Shown: positions 55,846 to 64,000 of the stretch, piece by piece
Position numbering within the stretch: the first letter of the stretch is position 1
Layout of the letters: each line of letters starts with the position of its first letter
Source of the DNA: Stereum hirsutum FP-91666 SS1
Taxonomy: Eukaryota > Basidiomycota > Agaricomycetes > Russulales > Stereaceae
DNA: 64,000 nt
Reading direction: 5' to 3'
Assembly (NCBI RefSeq): GCF_000264905.1
Contig: NW_006763142.1
Location: 1,348,657-1,412,656, forward strand
Made by a program: the position numbers and the translations under genes
The notes under the pieces: model-generated
The model's database searches: none
Seen by the model: only the letters and a program-made list of their open reading frames with translations
Told to the model about the DNA's origin: nothing

Positions 55846-56502
55846 ATGTCCGCCCCAAATCCCTCTATCGCTGCCACCCGCCCCGTGAACCCGCCGGGCG
55901 CATCTCCCGTCCTGACCATCGACCAGCTCTGGAAAGGACTCGTCATCAAGGCTCGTGAACCACACCGCTTCCTCGAGATCTTTGAATCGTGCGAGGTCGT
56001 GAAGGAAGAGGGAACTTTGGTAAGTCTTCCCTACACTCAAATTCGTCCTCACGGCGCTTTCGTGAACGAGTGTATATATATTGACGATAACCTCGTGTCT
56101 CCTAGATCTCTCGTCGTGCTAAGACAAGGACTGGGCAGATCATCGCAGAGGACGTCCATCTCTACGAACCCACTATCGTGCGTTAAACTCTGTCTTCTTG
56201 TCCCATCTTTGATCATACCTATCACTGTTTCGCCTGCTAACTTCCTCTCATTCTTCTCCTTCGTCATGGCACATCATCAGTGTTACTTCGAGTCCGGAAC
56301 CTTCCGCGTCACCAACATCGTCTCCTACGATTCTGCCGGCGAGCTCCAGCTCACCTTCTCCTTCGCCAACGGCATTCCTGGACCGAACCCCGAAGAGGCC
56401 CTCACGAACCCGGTCGTAGCTGCGAATAAGGTAGGAGATGCAGCGGTCAATCATACACTGGAGGCTGTGAGGGGGTTGGTCAGGTCTGGAGAGATCCAGT
56501 AG
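55846..56502 (+). CDS. DUF1857 (START/SRPBCC-like) protein
   Basis: A small fungal protein of a family with a predicted ligand-binding helix-grip fold; no reaction is established. The ATG at 55846 begins MSAPNPSIAATRPVNPPGAS, followed by the family's PVLTIDQLWKGLVIKAREPH and RFLEIFESCEVVKEEGTL. Two introns (about 56020-56105 and 56177-56279) join ISRRAKTRTGQIIAEDVHLY, EPTI and YFESGTFRVTNIVSYDSAGE, then LQLTFSFANGIPGPNPEE. The C-terminal helix AVNHTLEAVRGLVRSGEIQ ends at TAG 56500-56502. Its length (about 165 residues spliced) fits the family. Lies just to the right of the LINE, with a MITE-like element in its leader. Confidence 0.85.
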   Translation: MSAPNPSIAATRPVNPPGASPVLTIDQLWKGLVIKAREPHRFLEIFESCEVVKEEGTLVSLPYTQIRPHGAFVNECIYIDDNLVSPRSLVVLRQGLGRSSQRTSISTNPLSCVKLCLLVPSLIIPITVSPANFLSFFSFVMAHHQCYFESGTFRVTNIVSYDSAGELQLTFSFANGIPGPNPEEALTNPVVAANKVGDAAVNHTLEAVRGLVRSGEIQ

Positions 56503-58536
56503 CTCGTGGCTTTAAAGGCTTCACGAACGGAAGGTAAAAATGCCGGTGTGGCGACGTTATGATGGGTTCGGACTTTAGGGAGGAGTATGGAACGGAAATT
56601 GTAGGAATGTATGGAATTAACTAACTACCACGGGGCGCCGGTAGATCCCCCGAACTGAGCATCTGCGTCAATTCCGCCGCTTATAATACATCTTCAAAGC
56701 GGCAAACGGTCTATGCTACACGCATTCAATGCAACCTGTCCCAGCAGACATCCAGGCGCGAACTCTTCAGGGATGCAAAGGCCGGTGGTCCCGAGGCTAC
56801 TTGTGCAAGGAGTTCAGAGTTTGCTGCGGCGCCACAGTCTGGGCGTACATCTCGGAGGGCCACCTAGCCCACGACACCTTCAGCTGAAGGGCGACTCCAG
56901 CGGCGCCGATAGCATAGTACTTCAATGTTGCTCTCCGTAAGTTGTAACCACTCCATTCGAGACAATCTAAAATAACACAACATATTAAAGATAACTTCGC
57001 CTGGAACTCAGCTAACTCCGTCGACTCCCATGCATACCGTCCGAGTCAGCCTCGGGTGGACTGAGCTCAAGCAGGTAAGCGAACATACACCGGTAGAGAA
57101 CGGGACCTGGTCGATCGCAAAGGGGAATTTCCTTTCGAGCTAGCTGTCAACTACGACTTGCAGAGGAACAGCAGAATCGAGTGTGTATAAATATCTCGCT
57201 GACATCTCAATGGAGCCAGGCCTCAGTCTCAAGCACCAAACATGACCCGTCTGTTGTCAAGCTGAAGGAAGGAAGGAAGCTTATGACGCAGAGAATCTGC
57301 GAAATGGACGGGGGAAGAAATGATGAGTACGTAATCTATTTGCGCATGTTGGGTTCACAGCGCGAAGCAGGACGGCGAATGTTTGCACTCTTTTCGAACT
57401 TGTACAACGTAGAGCTTCAACCTTCTTCAACGGAAACGATGGTACGAGGGTCTTCTCGTAGTGCCAGGGCAGGGTGAGCCTCATCCCCTTTCATCATGGA
57501 CTCAGGTCAACGGCCCTCAAAGCCTGATCCGCCGGGGACTTACGACTGTCATGCACTCCCAGACTGTAGCAGAAACACGGTATTATAACAGACACTGCCT
57601 TGCTTGTCTTCTACACCTAAAAGGGCTTACGGTTTGACAGGCACTTGGTTATCATTCTATTCAGGCATTCAGCCATCACCGACAAAATCCACAGCCTTCT
57701 ACAGTGCCTGCTCGGCCTTCGGTCCATTCAAGTCACAGGCTCTCCATTGCTGAACTACTGGCGCCATCACAGTATTGAACTGTGTGTGAGTCAACATTGA
57801 TTGTCACTTGACCGGGTGTAGGCGCGGCTTGCGCGTCAATATGCGCGTCAGATCATCGACGACTTTGACCCTCTGAGCCGACAAGATCAGTACAGCAGCA
57901 TCAAGTGAGTGATTATCCATCGTTCTTCAACGTGGGTGTCATTCCTTACGATAGAACCATTCAGCACGAGGAGCTTACCGTATATTCCGACGAAATTTAC
58001 AAGTTTGAGATATGCTCTCGAATAACAATGCACGTCAGCGGTGGGCTCCGTTGGATGATGACCTGTATCTTCATGACGGCTCTGAGTGGCCATAGTGGCG
58101 TCGGAATTAGGGGAGATCAAGGGAGGACCAGCGTCATTCTTCCGATGTGGTCCGCTCGTCGGATACGCCTTTTGCTCACTAATGATCTCAACTGCAGCAA
58201 TCCACACTGCCATAGTGTGTCGGACAAGACGTACCCCGTTGTACGACTTGAAACTCGAGAATAGTTGACTTTCTCGCAGAGCGCTAGCTGACATTTCAAC
58301 CTCTCTCATCATTCTTCAGCAATTCACCATACTTATTCTGCTCAAATCCCGATCGATGGTATGTTTGTGACCTGTGCCACAACTCCAACAAGTTACGCAT
58401 ATTTTTTCAAAGCGAAAGGACACTGCTTACCCTCTGGTGGTCCGAGTCACCTAGTGGGATACTGCTCTTGTGTCTACCTCCGTCTGAGACATGAATTATC
58501 TCCAACTGAATCCCAGGAGGGAGACCCAGGCAATGC
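56503..58536. other. Intergenic region between DUF1857 and laccase genes
   Basis: About 2 kb without a supported gene. Two frames (57181-57477 plus, 57887-58312 minus) are open but have no domain, signal peptide or splice logic. Confidence 0.4.
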
Positions 58537-58544
58537 TATAAAAG
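58537..58544 (+). promoter_or_regulatory. TATA box of the laccase gene
   Basis: TATAAAAG, about 80 bp upstream of the laccase ATG, followed by a pyrimidine-rich leader. Confidence 0.7.
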
Positions 58545-58620
58545 ACCGTCAGCTCTCTTGGTTTCTCTCTTCACTGCCCAGTCTCATATACAGATCTTGA
58601 CTCATCGTCTCCCATCGACG

Positions 58621-61503
58621 ATGCGGCCTTCTACCACCCTCTCTTTTATTCTTACGTACGCCGTATCTCAATCACTAGCTGTGAAGGTTCATCGCCTGGA
58701 CCTGCCCATCGTCAATGAAGTGCTCCAACCTGATGGATATCCTCGCGAGTGAGCGATCCTCCTATAGACGTCTGTGCTGTCTTACCAAACGTGCTCGTCG
58801 CAGAACCGTCGTTGCAAACGGCACATTTCCTGGACCATTAATCAAAGGCAATAAGGTAGGCGTCTGATTCTTGCGTCCAGATTCCATTTTCACATGCATT
58901 ATGTCGTGTTCGTTCTGTCATGGTTCCAGGGAGATAACTTCCAGATCAACGTGATAAATCAGTTGAACGACACTGATGGCTTAGATGTTTATACAACCAT
59001 CGTACGTCTGTCATGTCACGGTACCGGAGAGACAGAGTATCTTTCTTCCTGACACGGCTTGCCGATATCTTAGCATTGGCATGGGATCAACCAGTATAGG
59101 ACCAATCCCTACGACGGTGCTGCATTCGTCACTCAATGTGTCAGCCATATTCGCTATAGACATAAATATGAACAGGCTCTCAAATATTTATCTTTCCCCT
59201 TAGCCCATCGTTCCAAAGCACTCTTTCCTCTATAACTTCACGGTACAGCAGAATCAGGTTCGTCCGTCTAGATACCTCGTTGCCATGTTTCCTCATAATT
59301 TCCATATATTATCTAGCCTGGGACCTTTTGGTATCACTCTCACTTCTCGAACCAATACTGCGACGGGTTAAGAGGTCCACTTGTGATCTACGATCCCGAG
59401 GATCCATACTTGAACCTCTATGACTACGACAATGGTGCGTACCAACTTCTCTGCTCTATCAGAACGAACGTTTACACAGGCATGTTCTCTTTTTGACAGA
59501 GACTACCGTAATTACGCTCGGAGACTGGTAAGTTTGGCTATGCTCCATGATCTTCGTCGATGTTGATGCACGCTCCGTTTACTCTAGGTACCACTACCGC
59601 TCAAATGACCCGAACAAGCCGCCAGTACCGTGCGCGCCTTCTTCATTGTCCCAAAATCACGTGTATTCACCTATGCGATCTTCATAGCAATCCTGACAGC
59701 ACCTTGATCAACGGAGTGGGCCGTTACAGCGGTGGCCCACAAGTACCCTTAGCCGTAGTCAACGTCGAACAAGGCAAACGGTTCGTAGCATTACATATCC
59801 GTAGCGATCCGGCTCTTCCAAACTCACGACGTTAACCCATAAGGTATCGCCTTCGTTTGGTGTCAATCTCCTGTGACTCGAGCTTCGACTTCAGCATCGA
59901 TGGGCACCAGTTTACAATCATTGAGGCAGATGGGAATAATGTAGAACCGCTACTGGTGGACTCGCTCACTATCTACGCTGGTAGGCGTATTACGTGTTCG
60001 CTCTTGCTCGCCTTATTCACGAGACTTCTTTTCCTTGCATGATGGCAGCCCAACGTTACTCTATCGTTGTATGTCCATTTGTCTCGATCACGGCAACATC
60101 AGTTTCTTACTATTAATATCTTTCCCGCATCTTTCCACAGCTCAACGCAAGCCAGAATGTGGACAACTACTGTCAGTTCGAACTATTATTTCTCCACTCA
60201 ACATTTCCTAACCCAGAACCTCTTCTGCATAGGGATTCGTGCTGGTCCTGATATCGGTTTCCAGCTCGGCACCTACGAAGGCGGCTTGAACTCTGCAATA
60301 CTGCGCTACATAGGAGCGCCAGACGTAGAGCCAAACACTAATCAGACTGTCTCGCTGTTAGCGTTGAACGAAACGGATCTCCATGTATGTCTCTATATTC
60401 TAGTGTGTAAGCTTGACACGTATAACTGATCTTATTCTCAGGCCAGGGAAGATCCACGAGCGGTGAGTATTTTAATGAAGGTCATTTCCTCAGGATTCTA
60501 GGTCTGAAACTGTTCTTATCAGCCTGGAAATCCATGGCCTGGAGGCGCTGACCGCACCATAGCACTTGCTGTAGCACTGGTGAGGACACCCTCAGTACTC
60601 TTCGTATACTTCTGGCTAAGTTCTTCGTGGTCATTATGCTGTCCAGAACGCCAATCAAACTGGAGCCAACTTCAGCGTGAATGGAGTCACATATGAAAAT
60701 CCTGACGTACCGGTGTTGCTTCAGATTCTCAGTAGAGCTCACCGCGCGCAAGATCTTTTGCCGCATGGGAGTATCTACCCAGTAAACAGGGGAGAAACAG
60801 TGGAGATCGTACTCCCCGGTGTGGAGGGAGCTGGGACTAATGTGAGCTCGTTCTTCTATCGGTATCCATCGGATACTGACTGGACGGATGACCTAGCATC
60901 CGGTACACCTTCACGGCGTGAGTCACTTCTCCCTCTGCATTTATGCTCAACCGAGAGTTTCGATTAATCGACCATTACGCTTCACAGCACTCGTTCTCTG
61001 TCGTCCGCAGCGCCGGGTCTTACGAATACAACTACGAGAATCCTGTCCGCCGCGACGTAGTCCGACTTGGCCAGTTTCAGAACGACACGACCGTCATCCG
61101 GTTTAAGGCAGATAATCCTGGGCCGTGGTTCATCCACTGTCACATCGACTGGCATCTCACCGCCGGATTCGCGGCAGTTATGGCGGAAGACGTGGAGGGT
61201 ACACCATTGAAGGACCCGACATCCGGTGCGTTACCCTCTCTCAGTCTCATTCGCGTCATGCATTCAGGATTACTCACTCTGAACCTCTTTTATACAGAGG
61301 CATGGCGCGACCTTTGCCCTATCTGGAACCAGACGACCACTTTTGCGAATGGCACCGCCAACACAGCAGCAGACGCACCGCTCAAGATCGTCGGGGCCCC
61401 CACCACGACGCTCGACCCAGCTTCCAGCGTCACCCTGTTACCCAGCTCGATTTCAGTATACTCGGGTACTCCTACGTTTAGCACTACACAGTCGGGGTAT
61501 TAG
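58621..61503 (+). CDS. Secreted laccase (multicopper oxidase)
   Basis: A phenol oxidase that couples one-electron oxidation of phenols to reduction of O2 to water, acting outside the cell in lignin, humus or pigment chemistry. ATG 58621 gives a signal peptide ([20 protein letters not shown]). More than fifteen exons give nearly 600 residues. All four copper signatures are intact: L1 [21 protein letters not shown]2 [18 protein letters not shown]3 HPVHLHGHSF and L4 [18 protein letters not shown]. The T1 axial position is Phe, which in fungal laccases goes with higher redox potential. The C-terminus is a long Thr/Ser-rich tail ending at TAG 61501-61503. Between WYHYRSNDP and [16 protein letters not shown] the frame only continues if a 40-nt intron (59648-59687) is removed; otherwise there is a frameshift there. 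Confidence 0.92.
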
Positions 61504-62060
61504 TACGTCGGGTGCTGTTTCTGGGTGGATGAATACATTTGATCATGAGGGCATAATATGGACCTTGACATGATATTTCTAATTCATGTCTCTTGATGTT
61601 GTGACTCGCTTTTCTCTGTTGCTCAATCTACTACGACAAGTAATCCGCTGTACTATCGCCTTGTCAAACCTCTATTTTGTATCGCTATATCTAATTTCCA
61701 TACTAGTACTACAACACGACGATTGATCTGACGACAATCAATAGCTCCTTACATCGATATTCGAACCACAATGCGTACTAATTAACGGCGATGACTTCTT
61801 CCAACTACCGTAAAGCGTATGCCTCCGGTATTCGGGATACTGCGAATCGAGGGCTGGGAGCTGACGGAAATGATTCGTAAGTAGGTACGGACCATCGTAG
61901 AGAGCTCTAGACGGAAAGGCGTGACAAGCCTCATGAGATCCAACCAACAATGTCACGAACAGCGCGAACCACCGCGAACCACCGCGAAGTTCATATTAGC
62001 CCTCGCTCTCGACCTTCGAACCACCCCGATACGTCGATGCGCAAACTTCAATGCTGCACG
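61504..62060. other. Convergent spacer between laccase and NmrA-like gene
   Basis: About 560 bp containing the 3' untranslated regions of both genes. No further gene or clear repeat was seen apart from a GCGAACCACC duplication near 61960-61985. Confidence 0.45.
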
Positions 62061-63226
62061 TCAATTAGACCTTCTCACTTCCCAATTCTCCAACAACCCA
62101 ACCCTCTTGCCTCTCATCCCGCTCTCACCTTCAATCGTTCCGTCTCCAGGTCCCAGATTATCCGCCAGAAACTCACCGACGGACTTGTACGTCAGTTTTT
62201 GATAGTAGAAGTTGTATATGATGTTGAACAAGGGCCCGACGAAAGGAAGATTGCCGATGAAACCTGGAGGCCGATAGAGCGGAATGTAGTCGACGGTATG
62301 GACTAGGGGGCCGGAGGGCTAAGAAGGCGGAGGAGAAAGAGCAAGGAATAGAGCGAGCATCAGCAAGGCGTTGTGAATTCGTTTTAGATTGTGAGAAAGG
62401 TAGATGGTAGCTCACCTCCCCATCGTCCACCTTCCCAGGACACAGTAAACTCCATTCCAACGATGCACCGTGCTCTTTTACATAAGCATAGTTCGCATAA
62501 TGCTCTGGGTGTATGGGAAGGACATCACCCTCGATACGCGGCGGGCTCGACCTGCCATCGGGGATATCGAGGAGGACTTGGCCTGAAAGGAGCCAGAGGC
62601 GGAGGGGACGTTGATTAGAGCGTTGTTCGGATGTGGGGTTAGTGGAGGAGCGTTGAGACTGGATGGATGAGGCGACGTCGACGATGGTGCGGACGACGAG
62701 CTCTGAGTCGGAGGTTCCCCAGGGAGTGTTGGAGCCGTAGACGGCGGCTTGGATGATCGCGTCCTGATCTGGTAAGTTTATTTCACACACAACGTTTCAA
62801 AAATCAGCATACATCATCGAGGGACTCAAGGATCAGACGTCTCAATCGCAAGGGAGAGACATGAGGCCTCTGCGGAAAGGTGCGATACGTACCCCTCATA
62901 GCCTCCCTCAAATTGTCAACATTTGACGCATCTCCCTTGAAGATACGGAGTTGCGTCTTTGCGTGCTCATTAACACCGATATTAGCATGTTCCAGCAGTT
63001 TGGGAGGCAGTTTGGATGGGGTGCGGAGGAAGGCGGTGACGGTGTGTCCTCGAGCAAGACAGGCGGTTACAGCAGCGGAGCCAATTCGGCCTGCACAAAG
63101 TTGTCAAACGTCAGTGAGGCAAGAGATTTTATATTAGCAAGTAAAATGAGGCGTAGCTCAGGATGGGCGGTGGACGGGAGGGGAAGAAATGAACAAACCG
63201 GACGCGCCAATAACAAGCACTTTCAT
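62061..63226 (-). CDS. NAD(P)-binding NmrA/atypical SDR-like protein
   Basis: A Rossmann-fold protein of the NmrA-like/atypical short-chain dehydrogenase group; substrate or partner unknown. The ATG at 63226 gives MKVLVIGASG|RIGSAAVTACLARGH, that is, the dinucleotide-binding GASGxIG loop (split by an intron) followed by the beta-alpha unit and TVTAFLRTPSKLP. Next come LRIFKGDASNVDNLREAMR, DQDAIIQAAVYGSNTPWGTS, LRLWLLSGQVLLDIPDG, HYANYAYVKEHGASLEWSLL and CPGKVDDGE, then PSGPLVHTVDYIPLYRPPGF. The last exon seems to read on through KSVGEFLADNLGPGDGTIEG to a TGA at 62061-62063. An intron at the GTGAGT after KSV is the alternative 3' end. Convergent with the laccase. Confidence 0.82.
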
Positions 63227-64000
63227 TGTGTACTGAACCTATGCTGAGCTTCTGTGGGGAGCCAGAGGATCTATGCAGTCGTTCACGGCCGCCACAGACA
63301 ATGGACAGCGATGAACCCAGATGGGTCATAAGTACAGCTGACCAAGCGGAACTTGAGTCTAAAAGTTCGAGACAGTTGGGGAGAAACAAGTGCCCAGGGT
63401 GGATTACGGATGTGGACGGCGGCCGGGCTACGTTACTAGATGTGCAGTGTCTATTTCAGTCTATCTCGGAAGACGTGGCGAAAGCCTGTCGACGATCAAA
63501 GGGACCATCTCAAAGCTCAAGAATATTACAGGACACAAAGCGGATATCTGTTGGTGAGGAAATTTACGGGACCCATAGCGCAGGTAGCGTAGGTAGTTGA
63601 CGGGTGTCAGAGCGATGCCGAGGAACGAGGTAATAGACCTTACGTGAGCTAAGTAAGTCTGTCAGCCAAATGTGAGACAATGCCGCACGAGAAAAGAGGC
63701 GAGGGCGGCAAGCGAGGTTCTCACGCTCTTTTCTTCCCCGACCACCAGAGCCTCTAGAGACCGTCCGGCCTCTGGTATTTATTTGGTGGGGAAGCGTGAG
63801 CACAGGAGAACGGCAAACTCCGATCGGGATGGAAAGCGGAGTTGAAGCGCCACAAATGGATCTCCTGATGCTCAGCTTCGAGCTGTAAACACGTCTGAGT
63901 GATAAATGTATCCCCTATGGGAACACGTGACACCCAGACGTGAATACGCTGAGTATGAAAGGGAGGTGGGTGGGTCGAAAAATAAATACCAGAGGCCGGA
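63227..64000. other. Upstream region of NmrA-like gene, window end
   Basis: Presumed promoter of the NmrA-like gene. No other gene is supported up to the window edge. Confidence 0.4.

Noticed and set aside
57887..58312. 141-codon minus-strand frame upstream of the laccase
   Set aside because: No domain or homologous feature recognised; near the laccase promoter and probably chance.

Overview
This window reads as nuclear DNA of a filamentous basidiomycete (Agaricomycetes), probably a wood- or litter-decay fungus. The genes are broken by many short introns (about 45-70 nt) with GT-AG ends, several are families typical of this group (laccase, GH10 xylanase, DUF6534, F-box, CYP64-clan-like P450s), and a Tad1-like LINE is present. 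All gene models below were spliced by eye, using splice consensus and family conservation.

Region 1 (about 1.5-22.8 kb) is a tandem array of one cytochrome P450 family: six complete-looking genes at 1578-3928 (+), 4266-6746 (-), 8404-10808 (+), 11237-13707 (-), 15003-17473 (-) and 18713-21328 (-), plus a decayed 3' fragment at 22135-22835 (-). They share intron positions and most C-terminal motifs. Genes 4 and 5 are the closest pair and their upstream regions are also related. Gene 6 is open throughout but encodes Trp where the heme-ligating Cys should be; the neighbouring relic still has a Cys codon there.

Region 2 (22.8-25.6 kb) holds a glycine-rich predicted membrane protein (-) with an in-frame 24-bp minisatellite just past its stop, divergent from the mitochondrial ribosomal protein S7 gene (+). 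Region 3 (25.6-32.6 kb) is mostly non-coding, with simple repeats and one F-box gene (-, about 28.2-30.0 kb). Region 4 (32.6-45.6 kb) carries a DUF6534 membrane protein (+), a secreted GH10 endoxylanase (-), a secreted GH13 alpha-amylase (+), a small uncertain gene (-) and an MFS sugar transporter (+): a polysaccharide-degradation and sugar-uptake neighbourhood.

Region 5 (45977-55259) is one nearly 9.3-kb LINE in minus orientation with a poly(A) end, a perfect 17-bp target-site duplication, intact gag-like ORF1 and a 1840-residue ORF2 (endonuclease, reverse transcriptase, RNase H). Its RNase H has Asn in place of the first catalytic Asp. Region 6 (55.3-64.0 kb) holds a DUF1857 (START-like) gene whose leader contains a 109-bp TA-flanked inverted-repeat element, a secreted laccase (+) and an NAD(P)-binding NmrA/SDR-like protein (-). 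I found no tRNA, rRNA or CRISPR array.
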